Assembly: GCF_031877795.1 (NCBI RefSeq)
Contig: NC_133971.1
Coordinates: forward strand, 7,520,784 to 7,584,783
DNA from: Strix aluco
Taxonomy: Eukaryota; Chordata; Aves; Strigiformes; Strigidae
DNA: 64,000 nt
Direction of reading: 5' to 3'
Below are positions 24,649 through 39,335 of this stretch, piece after piece. The notes beneath the pieces are model-generated. The model was not told the DNA's origin. It made no database searches and saw only the letters and a program-made list of their open reading frames with translations. Position 1 is the stretch's first letter, and the number at the start of each line of letters is the position of its first letter. Position numbers and translations under genes: made by a program.

Positions 24649-27600
24649 AAAATAAAAAGGTGTCACTTTTTACTCTCTTGTTAAGGCTATTAAAAGATAA
24701 AACTCTTAGAGGCTCAAAACTATGTTAAAATATCAAAGATTTTGGTAGCATTACTTTTTAGTAATAATAACTACTTTGATTAGTTGTAAACATATACTAG
24801 ATAGTCATCATCTGGTTTGTGGACTTTATTCCCAGTGATTATGAAGGTTATATTCATTTGCTTATCTTTGGAAAACACTTTGTGGCTGTCTTAAAAGATG
24901 CAAGAAGCCCCTGCTATTGATTTGAGTAACAAAACTACAAAATCAGATCTAATTTCCTCAGACCCTTTGCTGTTGTCACTAATGCCACTGGTTTCAGTGG
25001 CTATGCCCCCAGTGCACCACAGCTTCTGCCATAAGCACTGCAGAGTCCAGGCATCCTTGCAGCCTGCATTTGACATCTATATTATCCTTGGTAGCCTCCT
25101 AAGAAGGACTTTAGGACTCTTTTCTGCCCAGTTTCAATCAGATGATGTCACTGCTACTGGACTAAGATAGATAGGCATGTCTGGATTATGCATCAAGTGC
25201 CAAAGCCCATTCATGCACTAGGTAAGTGTGCCCTCAAGTGAGCTCTTAAGATGAGATGTTGGATGCATGTGGGTTCTGTTCTGTATCTCCAGGGGTACCC
25301 CCTGTACTGTCCCACACCAACCCGGGGCTCCTGCGGGCAAGCGGTGTGTCCAGTGACCACGCGACAGCCGCCCGTGGTGGCACCACTGAGGGCTCTCCTA
25401 CAAGACAGAGTACATTCTGCCGCTGAAGATCCATACTGTGGCAGAATTAAGCAGAATTGGGACTTAGTATTAATCAGATACTCAGTATTTTTTTTGTTTC
25501 TGAATTTGGCATTATCTGCAATATTTTAGTTTATAGGCACCTGTTAAGGATGAAAGTCTGACCATTAAACTGACTGACCATTAAATTTGACCTGTGCAAA
25601 GGAACCCCTTAAATGGAGCTGCCAAAAAATATTGATAATCATTATCAAAAGACATTATCCTAATTTATATACAAGAGCATAACATCCTTTCAGGCACATA
25701 ACTTTTCTTCTGTAGTTCTTTTGAACTCCCTTCTATACAGTTTTTCTCACTTCCAGCATATCTTTGTTTCCATTTCTTTTCCAAAACATCTATATTGCTA
25801 AAAATTGTTGCATTGATCCTGCAGCATTAATCTCAATAAATACATTCCTGGCTTCAAAATGAACAGGATCAGGCCCTGCTTTTGTAGCCTGTCATTTCAT
25901 GCCCTGATATTGCAAGTTACTAGGTATGTCCAGCACTTCTCAAATGTAGCCCCACAGACAGGTGGAATAAAAAATGTGCAAGCTTGAAAATTTTAGATTT
26001 GGAAGATCTGCTTGAATACTTACTGCGTATCTTAGTGTTAGAATTTTAATCACCTTGCTTTTTTTAGGGAATGCTTACATCCCTATGCTTAACGTACATG
26101 GGTAAAGTTACTCATGCATTGGTAAGATCAGGTGATGATACCCATCCATAGGTTCTGCAGCTGAACCATTAGAAAACAATCTCACGTGCTAAATACTCAA
26201 CTTTAAAATCAGTATCCCTTTGGGTTTGGTTTTTTTTTCAAATATGCATAGAGCTTTTTGATTGTTCATTTTTTTCTTTCTTTTACTTATAAATCCATGT
26301 AGGATTTTCATCATATCTGAAGTATTAATGTAGAGAGAAAGGCTATTTCCAAGCACTGACTCTTGACTCCCACTTATGTTTCTAATGCGCTAGATATCAG
26401 TGTGTAACGTAACTGCTGTTTACATCTGTCCTTACGCAACAGCAGTATTGATAATGTCAGAACTTGTCCAGCTTTGGGAGGAATTTTATTTTAAGTGGTG
26501 CAGGATAGTTTTTCCACACTGGTTTTTTAGTTAGATTTCTCTCTTTAATATAGAAATAAATAGATTGTGATTCTGTAAATGGATCTTTCAGGCAAGGCTA
26601 AAGTAAAGCTTTTTAAAAACAGAAGTGATAAAATCTTAGAGTAGCAGAAATAGGGAGTGACGGATCTCTCATACTATGAGAACTCTGGCAAATATTCTGG
26701 TCCTATAGAAATCAGCTGAAATTGGGATTCACTTGTGATTTTTCACAGTGAAACCAGTGTTTTTACCTCCTGCTTAAACCTATGAAAAGGAGTATTTGTA
26801 CCCAGATTTTATCTCCGTGTCTAAGTTTTGTATAGGCAAGAACAGGGTTTAGGGCAAGAAGGAAACTTTGTGAATCACATGTAAAGCATGTGGCCTGACG
26901 TGCATTGAAAAAATACCTAGATATTTGCATGTATGGGTTGCATTATTTTCTTAATTGCCTGTGCATGAGGAAGAACTGCAGTTGCACTCCATGTTCCCTC
27001 CCTCCACAGTAGAGTGAGCTTGGTATATGTAAAAAACATGGCAATAACCTTGAGTCGAGACTTGGCCACACAATATGCTGCCCAGTGACATAAACGTGCC
27101 TCAGCTTGACTCAGAGACATCTCAGAGTGACAGTCCCCAGATCAGAGGGTCACCCATCAGCCTGTGGCTGAGGCCACATTTGCCGATTTTATTTGGAAGC
27201 CTCTGGTTGCAGAGCCCAGACCACCAGTGGGACACGTATTCAGAGATGGTAACAACTTTCAGACTTACCAGCTTGCTCCACTTAATTTGCATTAAATGCC
27301 CCATGTCCCAAGACATCCAGCTGTTGCTTTCCCTTGCAGTGGGAATAAGCAGTGAGAAATATGTGGGCTAGTTATTTGTTTTAAATAATTCAAATTAGGA
27401 AGAAGTGAACAGAATCTTGCTTCCTTATGCGTAGCAATTCATGTGTCAGAAGGACAGCTTCTTGAACTGGCTAAAAATCATTTGAATTTTCCCTTGTCTC
27501 TGGCTAGCAAATGAAATACTGTGCACGTACAGGTGATTTGGAATTAGATGGATAATTCAGTGAGGGACCAGCTGTTGCAATATTCAGTGCTGAACATTTT

Positions 27601-30600
27601 ATTCTTTTTTTCCCTTTACCAGTCAAAATGAATTTTCAACTGATACATATTTCACTGATTTCTGTTTCTCAGATTAGTTAGTTAATTTTAAGTGATATCT
27701 CCTGTTCCTAGTCAGCTCTGATTCTTTGTGGGTTTTGTGGTTGCTAAATATGGACTGGATTCTTCAAGATTTGACCCTATACACTTGCATTTGGAGAATG
27801 TAATATAGAGCTTAACGATGTGGGGAAAAAAAAAAAAAAAGATCAGTACAGGTAAATTTATTTTTCTTTAATTCATCATAAGTGATGATATAACCATGAC
27901 TCCTGTCCCAAACATGCTTGGGTTTGGTTAGGCCCTAAGGATGGGAATCCTGACAGAGTGCATCTTTCAAATAAACCCCAAAAAACTCTTTCAACAGTGA
28001 CAGCTCATTTCTCTTCAAACTGATCACACTAAGGTTTTAATTCAGGATTTAATGATATGAAATAACAATAAAAATTCAGTACACTCTGATAAATGATTTA
28101 GATTTCAATTTTAGTGTGTGCAGCTTCCTCTGTCTACTTTCCAGGCATTATTGGCTCAGTCCTGTAAGCTGCTGCTCATGCCAGTTGTCCTGCTCAAACT
28201 TTTATGAAACCACTCACATAATGTCATTTTTTTGGTAGGATTTCACCCTGATCTGGGTGAAATATATAATCTGTCTGAGGTGTGACATTATTTGGCAGAT
28301 ACGTAAACTGAGTAAGTAGAGCAAAATACAGAGGGTCTGATGAAATTACCAAAATGATGCTTCAACATGGAAAACAAGAAAAAAGCCCTTATATAAAATA
28401 GTGGTTTGACTGCCTGCATGCATGCAAATTGTCTGCCAGTGTTCTTGGAAACAAATTACAGTAACAAATTTAGAGAAAATAAATAGATCATCTACTCAGC
28501 ACATTAAAGCTCTGATCCTGAAAACACATTCACATTTGTTTGAAATTAAGCCTGCACCTAGATAATTTTAAACAGATTTAAGAATACAAGTAGTACTGTT
28601 CCAGACAGTGGTACTGCTAATGTGCTAAATCCATGCTTGAGCATGGACAGCCTAGAAGCTCAAATTAAGTCTTCCCTAAACAGACATTATTTTAAAGATT
28701 TTACCAATTCAGGAACCTGTTTATGTATCTAGTACTGATATGCAGAACAGATTTGGCTTTCTTCTGTTTCTTATTTTATTAGACCATTGTTCACTATTCC
28801 ATGAACTACTTTTGTGAACTTGTCCTTCCATCTTGTTTTCAATTGTACAGCCGTAGTTTCCCTCAACATAGCTAACAGCTTTGCAATTTTAGTCCAAACT
28901 TCTATTTGGTGACTGTTCTCCATTTAAGCTTAAAATGTGTAAGAAAGCCTCTCATGTAATGGGAAAACTTGCCATAAAAATGTACAAAGGTTTTCTTGGG
29001 TACATGTTTTAACATTTAATAAAATTGCAATTTTCAGTTATAATTTGAAATGGTCACTTTCTAGCCACTATTTAATTCAATGTGCAAAAGAAATTAAGAA
29101 AACAAATTACCTTTTTATTCATTTATTTGTTTGATTTCAGCATCATAAATACTTGCTGAAAGACATGTTTTCGGGGAAATCAGATCAAAACAAGATTTAC
29201 TACCTACTTGATATGAATAATACATGTGGACTTTATGTTGAAAGCTCCTTCCACATCCCCCAAAGTGGATTACCTAACATCTGATATGTACGACTTTGTA
29301 AGAACCTAATTCACAAATAGTCATTTCATTTGTCTGTTCTGTGTTTTCACTGTATCTCATGGATGATTCAGGGTGCCCTTTAGCTGTGCAGAGTTCTGTG
29401 GTTGTATCTCTCAGAAGAGTAACCGAGTGGTCAAACAGGCTTGTTCACAGGGTCTGGTAATTAAGGACTGGATAATATATCCACCAGGTGCGCGCTCAGA
29501 AACACAGTATTCATATGCTACCTCGCTGTTCTCTTGAAAACTTGTACAATTCTTGCAGTTGGGCCTGGGGCACTCTTAAGATTTTACAGTGCCAAGACTG
29601 AAGACTTTGCTAAGAGAAAATTCAGGCAGTTTAGTACTAGTTTTCATAGGGAATCAGCACAAAACATGGGGATTTTGCAAGGTGATGCATTTTCGCAATA
29701 CCCTGGTTATACAAGGAAATAGACCATACAGTTTAGAAGTTTGGTCTGTTACAGAGATATATACAGTTCCTCAGATTAGGAGGGAATTTTAACAGTAACC
29801 ATGACCAAACCTATATTTGTCCCTTTAGAGTGAAATCATCAGTAATCACTTCTGATGTGAAGAATTATTGCTATGGAACAACTGCTCCGATCCTTGAGGA
29901 GCCATATTATCAACTGGATGAACTGGATATTTGTAGGCTTTATTTTTGTTCTTTAATCTTCATGGTTTTTTCTTACTTGGACTTTCCCATTAAATGTACT
30001 GTGCCAGATCTTTGCACAAAAATCAGAGCAATTTGCCCAATAAACATACAGAAAGTTGTTCACATCTGTAACTAGAGCCCTACTGTATAAAGTTTAATTA
30101 GGGACACGGGTGTAATGACAAATAAGGAGTGAGACACGGAAGAGTGGCATGAGCAAAGTGGAAGCTGGCACTTTCTGTTAGTTAAGACTCAAGTACATTT
30201 TATTTTTTTTCAGGAAAAAAAGCATTCATACAATAAACTTTTTTGCCTTGTAGTGGCTATTTGAGAAGTGTGAATCAAAATGGTGCCTATGCTTAGAGAC
30301 CAATTTTGAGTGCTTTTTTTTTGTGGCAAGTATCCCCTTGCAAAAATGTTGCAGTGCATCTATTTTGTGCATGTTTGCCTAAAACCACAAAAACAGATCG
30401 ATTTTTTTATGGATTGCTGTACACGCATCTAGCAAACACTTGTTTCTGATGGGGAGAGGAGGAAGATTTGATAGTGGGTGGGTTACCATATTGATGTGAA
30501 TTACTTAAGCATTGGTAAACTATTGTCAACTTTGTTCACATTGCACAAGATACTCGTGTAGTCTACTGCTGGCATTATAACCTCAGTGATCCATGCATAT

Positions 30601-31144
30601 TCTGTAAATTCCTGTAGGTTTTGTGTAAGAAACCTTGTCACCATTGCTTACTACTGTAAATTCTTGTTTTGAAGCAAGAGGTGGCTTTTGATTGTACAGC
30701 CATGTGTATTATATACTACAACAGTACTTGTTCTGTCCTCAAACCTTGCTGTTCACATATAGTTAAAGCTTTGTTAAGCACGCTTAGTGGTTTCAGAATT
30801 TATTTCAAACAGCAGATATATAAGCCATTTACAGGAATATTAAATGTAATGTAAGAGAATACAGCCCAGTTCATATCCTTTCTGAGAGCTTGGGGTTGGA
30901 TTTTAGCAGACAACAGGCAGCTGCAGGTTAGCACATCTCGTGGCTCTGTGCCGGGCGTGCAGTGTGTGCTTTCCCACTGCTGGCACCTGCGAGCCTGAGA
31001 GATCAGACCCTGTGCAGCGAACAGGAGGGAAAGTCTCTCCTCTTGCTGTCCCCTGGCCAACGTACCTCTCATGGAGAGACCCGCCAGCCTGCAGGCTTCC
31101 TTGCACTATGTGAGCGAAGACACACTAGCTTTTCCTCTGGTGTC

Positions 31145-31166
31145 TTTTTTTTTTTTTTTTTTTTTT
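31145..31166. repeat. Poly(T) tract, 22 nt
   Basis: Pure T run in the intergenic stretch, flanked on the left by GC-richer sequence (30,900-31,140). No target duplication or source gene could be assigned. Confidence 0.85.
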
Positions 31167-31581
31167 CAAAAAACTTCTGCATAAGTGCCAGGACAGAAAC
31201 CCATCTCTAAGGGTATGGAGTGGGTAAAGCACTGCCTCTGTATTGTGTCCTTGTCCCCAGCTACCAGAGGCTTTACATGAGGCAATGTTTTAAGGAGAAT
31301 TTAATTATTTGTCTGTTTATTGAGGCAGAAAAATAATCTGAATTCTTGAACTCTGGATTCTGTTTTTATTAGTATTTTATGATACACAACAAAGACCTGA
31401 AAATGTGTGTGTTCTTTGCTGGTTTCTGACATCAGAAATTCAAGTCCTGTCTAGACTGAAACACAATGATGGGGAAAGCGAAAAAGCTGGGAAAGTTGAA
31501 GGGGATTCTTACTTGTATTGTTTTAAGTTCTGTGTTTTATTTGTTTTTATTGATAGTTTAAATGTCTAGGTTAATCTTTGA

Positions 31582-31587
31582 AATAAA
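31582..31587 (+). terminator. Candidate polyadenylation signal in the intergenic stretch
   Basis: AATAAA is followed within 10-25 nt by TTTGTTTGTGACTTTG, a good GU-rich element. No coding exon precedes it closely. It may serve an extended SSBP2 3' UTR or an unannotated non-coding transcript. Confidence 0.3.
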
Positions 31588-34500
31588 GGCACTCTTTGTT
31601 TGTGACTTTGCACCTTTACATAAGACTGAGTACTTGTAATATATGTTCCCCACACTTCCAAGCCACTCTGTAGATAAATTCCCTGTATTTCTAAGGTAGA
31701 AACCCCCCATGTTTCTAGATTACTTCAGCCCTTTGCAGAAACCAACAGGGTAATCCCAGTCCCTTATTCCCAAGTATTTGCAGGTCACATTTAAACAATT
31801 AGGTGTATTTTAGACAATGACTTTGAACATCATAAATGAACCTAATGTTCAAACTCCACTCTTTGGAAGTAAAGAAATCCACAGTAATTTTCCAAACCAG
31901 CAAGGATTAAATTTGTCAATATAAATATTAGTGTAGAAAATACCTGCAAAACTTGATACTGCCTCTGACCTTAAGCATTAATATTGATAATATTGGGGAT
32001 CTCGCAAAGGTCATGTATTTGAGAAAAGCTGTATTTCTCCTCAGTGTGTGCTTCACTATCAACAGCTACCACAAAGAGCCAATCCTTGCCATACTGAAAG
32101 AGTTCAAAAGCATGGCAATACAGAATTCCCACAGCATCATAATAAGCCCTTGGAAGATGTACCACAGATACATCTTTATTTGAAGCCCTTAGACTCTGTC
32201 AGAAAACAGACCTGCCCCTGAAGGCTTCCCTTCTTTCAAAATCCTTTTTGAAACATACAGCTGTTTTTCACAGCTGTTGAAGTGCTGAGAGGTTTGGTGG
32301 TGTTGACTCTGTCGTACCAAAATACAACCCTCTGTGCATTTGTATATTGTGAGAGCCTCTCCTCAGAGAGTGCCTCTGACAGCTGGTGTAGCAGAGCTCT
32401 GGGAATCTGGTATTCGGAGAAGCCGCCTTGTCTAAGGACCAAACAAGGCAAAGAAGGTCATAAAATCAAGCCTCACTCTTGTATCTTTAAAAAGTTCCTT
32501 GTGAGACGGGAGCTGCAAAGACATGGATTGTGTGGGTCACGAACCACAAAGCATACCTGGGTTGGAGCCTCAGACAAGGCTTTTACAGACTGTTTTGTAA
32601 TGGTAATACTGTACCACCCCATCGGACTGGTTTCCACTCCACACTGTGTCCTGATTCATCCTACCCTAATTTTAGCTGCCTAAAAATTACCAGCATAGGA
32701 CTCTTCTGTAAATCAGAGGAGGGACAGAAGAGGAGATGCCTCTGGTAGATTGTATTATGGCATCAATTGCCCTCTCCACTGATAAATCCTGCATGCTTTT
32801 AAAGGCCTACAATTAGGTGGAATGAATCCAAGGGTTTATATTTACCTTCACATCCCTAGACACAAAAGTGTATTTGAGCCTGGTATGGGCAAGAATAATG
32901 CAGCTCCTAAGAACCTGAATGTGAGTGGCTTCCAGATGAGTTTCTGAATTCTTCAAACACAAGATTTCTGCCCTATAGTTGCTATTTTCTCCATCTTTAC
33001 TTCCTTTTTTATAAAGAGGTGTAATTTGAACTAACTTGTTTGAACATTTCTAGGTTTACACCTGCTTAGAAACCCTCACCTTTATTTGTTAAGTGGGCTC
33101 TCTCTTTGCCTGCTATGATTCATTCATTGAAAGCAACACATGAAGAAACAATTGGATAGATGAATCAGCACCAGCAATAGCATACGCTGCTTTTAAATTC
33201 AGCTGTGAGGTTGTAACTAAGATATTAATGTTCATACTTTCTAGAGATGGCTAACGATTCCTTTCCTGAGAGCTTTAAGTAATAAATCTAGGAGCTCCTA
33301 ATTTAGGATTGTGAGAATACAGGTAGCAACGGCAGTTCATGGCTTTTTGGGTTTTGAACTTGCGGAAAATGTATACGATTTCACATGCTGGTCTGGACAC
33401 GTGGAAAGTACCCAGTTTCAGACAGACCAGATCTTTGCCAACAGCATTGCTGCGGATTAGCAAAGCCCATTTATAGCAGGTTCCACCTCAGGCTTGAACC
33501 ATACACCTACCTTATTCTAGTTCAACTTGCTATCTTTCTTCATTAACTGCCAGTACAAAATCATAACAGCAGTTGTACCAATTCTTCTTGTGAGCTGAGG
33601 AACAGCTGAAGTTTAAAAATGCGAATGTTGTAACTTGCACCTTTTCACCTTCATGACGTGTCCACATTCTCACAGCTGGGCCTGAGACAGCAGCTATCTC
33701 CAAAGTTGCCATATAACTTCATCACACAAAAGTGGGTGTAATTTTTGTTGTGAGTTTAACAGGAGTGCTGTTGATACATTTGCTTTATTTCCCGAGTTGC
33801 GAGTCATTCAGTGTTGAAAATGGTATGCATCTTGTGTAGCTATTAATAGAAAAATTAAGAATTGGTTTTTATGATATGCTAGTACAATCCCTGCTCTGCT
33901 GTTCAATATTTTGAGTGCTGAACTGAACCAGAATGTTACCTTCACAGATTATCTTAGCCTCATCTCTGCATGAAAATGGGTATGAATTTCCAGTTAATGT
34001 TTCTAGGTTCTCAGTGAATTCTGGGCCAAAGGTAAAACAGTTGCAGTGGGAAAGATTGCTGTGACAGCCCCTTACTGACAACTTTTCAGATGCATAAAGG
34101 CATTCTGTCGTCTGACACTCTTCCAGTTTTCTCGGTGGATCACCATGTTCTTGAATATCTTGATGGTTTTTGTCAGCCAATGGAGGAAAGGTGGACAAGC
34201 TCACCACCCAGGAAGGGTAGAAATAGAGCAAGTAATGAGCTATCTTCTCCAGCAATCATTTATTTTTAGTGCTTAACTTTCAGTTAACATTTGTATCTTC
34301 AGTTATTATTTTACTGTTCAGTATCTTGAGGGGGTATGAGCAAAAATACATGAATATATATAATTTACAAGAAATACAGGCTTGTATCGTGCCTTTGTAA
34401 TTCTCTTCAGCTTCAGTATCTATAAGCTACGAGCAGACAAACTTCTTCCCTCTTTTGGGGTGTTCTTTACTACATAGTAGCTGATGGCTTCATTAATACT

Positions 34501-36181
34501 GGCTATTTGAGTCTTCTGGGGCTAACATTTATGTTTTCCCAGGTGAAAATGCCGTAGTGTTCTCACCAGACATAAGCACAATGACATATCACTGCAGTGC
34601 ATGCCGTCTCTTAGCTTCTCTCTACACGTGCTTGCATGTTGGAAATTTAGAAATGCTGCTGTATAAATTGCTACTTTGTTTACCCAATACAGGTGTTTTT
34701 CTGCATCCCTTTTTTGCTCAAAACTCCCATCAACTTGAAAGTTAACGATGGCTTGAAAGGGGGTTTTGGAAGCACAAAGGATGTGGGGAGCAACTCTTCA
34801 GTAGTTTACAGTCTGCTGTAAATTAATGTCTTCTCAGCAAAGAAATGTAGCATTTTAGCAGTAACTTCTTAGTGAAAACACTGAGCGTGCTTATCACTTG
34901 AGATTTTAAGAAAAAAGTGTCAGACTGTGTAATTGTATCTCATCTAGTTTTGACACTTAACCAGTAATATTCAATGAGGTATGAACCTCAGTTTTAGCTA
35001 CATGTTCATGATATACCAACCAACGCAGAACTGAAGGGTGAACAGCCATGTTTTAGTATCGCAGCTACACAAGAAATCACAGTTTTCAAAAGGTTCTGTT
35101 TTGATTTTGTTCTTTATTGCTGATGCATTTTCACCACGGAAGTATTTTTCTATATAGTTACCTGAGGCTTCCTTTCACCAACCAAAATAGTCTGTAGCCT
35201 TCTGCACTGTGAAAGGCAAGCCCTGTGGAGAAACATGGGCTTTGCGCTTGCCCAGCAAATTAGCAGAAATTTCATGCAAGCCATAAAAGCCTCTTATGTT
35301 ATTCTGTGTTTATGTAATTAAAGCAATTAGGGATAGGAGCTTCAGGAATAATGAGGTCTCTCTATCCTCCATTTTACTCTCTCTCTCTGTACTTCATAGG
35401 GATTTAAGAGTTCTTTTTTCAAGGCTCAGCTGTGTCTCTAAATCAGTGCAGTCTATGCATCATGTGAGATTTAGCTTATGGAGATAGCACTGGAGTGTGA
35501 AAGATTTACTTTTGGTAGCAAGGAGGAACACATGTCCCTGTGGACATGCACACTTGCAGACAGGTCTGATACCGAGAATTAAAAAAATCAAGATGGTACC
35601 AGTACATCAGACTCTATACTACAGTGGGGTTTTTAGCTTTTCTCATTTGTATTTTATTTTGCAGGAGAAGTTGGGGAATCTCAGATAACATGGGGAATTT
35701 TAGAAGTATATCACTCAACAATCATTTTATAAAGTCTAACTTCAAAATGCACTATGATTTATTACAAAAATATATTTTCTTCTGTTTGCTGACATGGTTG
35801 TTCCATTTTGTGATAAGTTAAACTCAGCAGTTAATTTGTTGCACTGCCTAGCTGCATGAATTCATCCAGTGTACATATGTACCTGTGCAGCATTACTTTG
35901 GGTTTTGTATTTGAATTTGCAGTATTGATTATTATTTTTGTATTTTACTTTGCCTCTGTTATTGGAATTGTAGTAAACATAATTTATACATATGATTTTA
36001 CAACTGTTTTGCAATTGAAAAGTCTTCTTTAAATTGTAAAGTTTTATTGATGGATACTCATTAAAATGGTATAAGAATTATATTAACAATTGTTTTGTGT
36101 TTTGATGCTCTCTGTACATAAATATATGTCTATTTATCTGTTTAATGGTGCTTGTGTCTTGCGATTTTGGATACATTTTAG

Positions 36182-36187
36182 AATAAA
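36182..36187 (+). terminator. Candidate distal polyadenylation signal
   Basis: AATAAA is preceded by ~350 nt of T-rich, TGTA-containing sequence and followed by GTTGTATTTT. The tract 35,820-36,200 has the composition of a vertebrate 3' UTR end. If used by SSBP2 it would imply a UTR of over 13 kb. There is no transcript evidence. Confidence 0.35.
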
Positions 36188-39100
36188 GTTTCATTTTACA
36201 AGAAGTAGTTGTATTTTCACAAGCTGTGTCAAAAACCCCCTTTTTTCCATAACTAGGGTTATAAAAGAAACATACAAGTCTCTAAAGTGTTTATAACTTC
36301 AGGCAGTAATAGTTTCAAGAACATGGAAGTATAGTCTAAAAAGATGCACAGCTATGTATTGTAGTTGATTTACTGCAGTAACGGACATCTGTATTTAAAA
36401 CACTACCAAAAAGATCCATTTTGGAGGTGTGTCCTACAGCTGCTGACTCCATTGGTAAGAAAAGATTTGTGAAGGTGTTAAAGATGTCACGATTATCACA
36501 TGAGTGTTATTTTGCAAGGAACACTAAAGCTCTCCAGTCACACATACATCTGTTTAAATATAGAAGAAATTTTGGTAGAAACCTGAAAACCAATTCTAGA
36601 TTACTGGCTTCTGCAGAATTTTGGTTCTTAATCAGACCTCCTTTGCTACCCCCTTGTTCTATACCATTTCTCAGAATAAATTCTAACTTGGATGAAAGGC
36701 AGGGCTGGAGCAGTTACACTATTAGTTGAGTGGGCTGCTAGCTGTCTATGTGCTGTATGACTGAACAGTACTTCCTGCTGGCTTTAATGACTTTACAGAA
36801 GATTTATTCACATCTAATACTGAGCTCATCTTTTATTAATAAATTGCCTTGCCTCTTCTGGCACACTTCCTGTACAGGCATTGTGTCTTGTTCCTCACAG
36901 CACTCGTGAGCTACGCTATTGTGCTGCACTGAGTTTTTTAAGTTATGTTGCTTCAATTACAAATGCATGTTATTAGGAGATGGTAACCTAATATCCATTC
37001 TGTTTTTTTCTTTGTAAATGTATTTAAAACAGTACTGCACTTCTTGGTTTTGTTGTTTTTATTATTTCTGTTCAGCGGGAGAAGCCTCAAGCCATTAAGT
37101 GCGAATCATTTAGCGACAAAATCTTTTTAAAACTGCATTAGCAAGCAACAGTTCTTGAAGGGAAGTTAATTTCTTAGTCGGTTAACCAGACTTCTAAAGT
37201 TGAGCTCACTCTAATTCACCACCAGTTCTCATTAAGTCAGTGACTGAGTGATGTATGGGTGTGGATGTAAGGCATCCTCTGTCTGCCCTTGACCATTTGT
37301 TCCTATCACCGCAGTGGACATCAATAAAGAGAAATCTGGTGGTTCACAAAGCTGCTTCCCACTGACTGCCTTAGCCGTGTAGTGTTGGTCCAGCTACCTT
37401 CATCTAGTGGTGATGCCAGAGGTGCCGGTATAGGCTACTGTGCCACAAAAGATACTTTTCAACTGGGAAACCACTGAAAAGCATAGACCTCCTCTGTGAA
37501 CTTGGGCCAGTAACTTAATTTCTCTGATTCTTCAGCTGTGAAAGGAGAACAATAGTGACCATGCAAGTATTTTCTGAGAACAAACACACTGAACGCTGTA
37601 AAATAGTTACTCCAGTGGAGACTCTGTAAGAAACTAAGGGAGTGTAAGGGACTGCAGAGAAAGGAGTCTGAAGCAAGTTGGAAGACAGGCACTAAAGTCT
37701 GTTACCTCAGCAGACAGGGTCCAAGGAGAGGAGCTGGAGGGCAGGAGAAATGCAGCATACAAAATCAGAGGCTCGTTGGGAAAAGGGCATTTTAGGCTGT
37801 GAGTTCCCTCACCTCAGTCTCCAGGTGTGCCTGCCAAGTGTCCAAAGCAGTGGAAGGCATGTGTGTTGCTCATTTGGATCCTGGGTGGCCATTCCTGTTC
37901 TTGAAGGGCAGCTCCTACTTCCAGTGGACATATTTCAAAATACATCCTTCCCTTAGACATCAAGGGGTATATACAGCTCTGAGGTGTGTTTTTCAAATAC
38001 CAGCTTTTCCCAACAGAAACAAAAGAAGTCACCTTTTCTGTTTCTTAAAAACTCCTCCACGCAGCCTGAGAGGTCTGCTGACCACTCACCCCAAGCATGT
38101 ACTCCTCCACATACTTCAGAGAGTTTTAGGTGTGAGCAGATTTACATTTAACTTTTACCTCTCTGTGACACTAACAGCTTTGTAGCTCCTGATCTCCCAG
38201 CAGACAACAGATATATTACGAGCCAAACACCTGACCACTGGCACTATGTTAAATGGAGGGGAAAGCTACCTGTGAAAGAACAACAAATAAGCATTATCTT
38301 AGAGAAATCCTGGCCAATGAGCATGACAAAGGTAAACCTGAAAACAAATTTGCAAATTACTGGCCTAGGCAGGCAAAACACAAGTTAATTTTTTTTTTTT
38401 TTTTAAATAGAAAAATGTTTAGTTCTGTTTGAATACTCTTCTGAGATCCAGGATCCATGGTGTGAGAAGTCGATACCTGGGTTTTTGTCATCTGGATTGA
38501 GCAGACAAGGCGAAAATACTGGCTGCACACTGTGGACAAACGCTGTTCAGGTAGCAAGACTGAGGTATGCCACTGCCAATTCAAGAGAGTCTGTTTCTTT
38601 CCTTCACAGAAGCCAGTCAAAGAAGGAAAGAGAAATCAGTACAAACTTTTTTGTCTGACGCAACAGAACAGAAATAAATCTAGGGAATAGCACAGCATGC
38701 TGATTCTGAGAGCCAGTGTCCTCTGGAATGTAACTGGTATGATGGTACAAGCCATCCTGTTGCTTGCTAAAAGGCTATGTTAAAAAGAAACAGATCTTGC
38801 TATAGTGCAATGATAGTAACAGACCATGTGGGAAGAAAATCCCTACTCCACTTAGAAACACTATCTTGGTGAGGCAGGTCGGTTAAAATTCAAATTTTCC
38901 TGGCTGTTACAGGTTAAAGCTGGATCTTTAACAATGTTTAAATGAACCAGCATTCATGATATAAATTTATGTATGTTTTTAATAAACATGGGAAGCCTGT
39001 CATTGGAATAGTGGATAACAAGTTGTAGCTAGATGATAAAGAGGAAAGGCTGTAAGGAAACACTACAGAAAACAAATAGTCTTGCTGCTCTATTGAAAAC

Positions 39101-39321
39101 CATGCTATTTACAATATCCAGGAGGGGAAAGATAGCAGAGTCAAATATAAGCTTTGCAGTCTTTCCTTAAAGACCATTTACAGGTTACACACTCTGCTCT
39201 GTTGAAGCAACATGTCTGGTTCACCAACCAGCCCTGCCTTAACAGCTGACAAGCCCAGCCCGTGAGCATATCTCCAAACTGCCCTCTTCAAAGTGGCTGA
39301 GCCTTCAATAGCAATAACGCT

Positions 39322-39335
39322 GTATCCATGGCAAT
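39322..39335. promoter_or_regulatory. RFX X-box-like motif, distal
   Basis: GTATCCATGGCAAT matches the RFX consensus GTTNCCATGGNAAC except at two positions. It lies about 850 bp before the ACOT12 start. Motif-only evidence. Confidence 0.3.

Noticed and set aside
25251-25529. Small CpG-containing patch with open frames
   Set aside because: About 100 bp only, too short for a CpG-island promoter; no exon or motif found.
28500-28600. Possible ancient repeat (CTCTGATCCTGAAAACACAT)
   Set aside because: Resembles an old amniote repeat but too diverged and short to assign; similar weak cases at ~11.2, 48.0, 55.45 and 56.3 kb.
31145-31210. Poly(T) as the tail of a processed pseudogene on the minus strand
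   Set aside because: No flanking direct repeat and no recognisable gene sequence to its right.
37750-38185. 128-codon + frame and overlapping frames
   Set aside because: No recognisable family or motif; several frames open together in a GC-richer patch.
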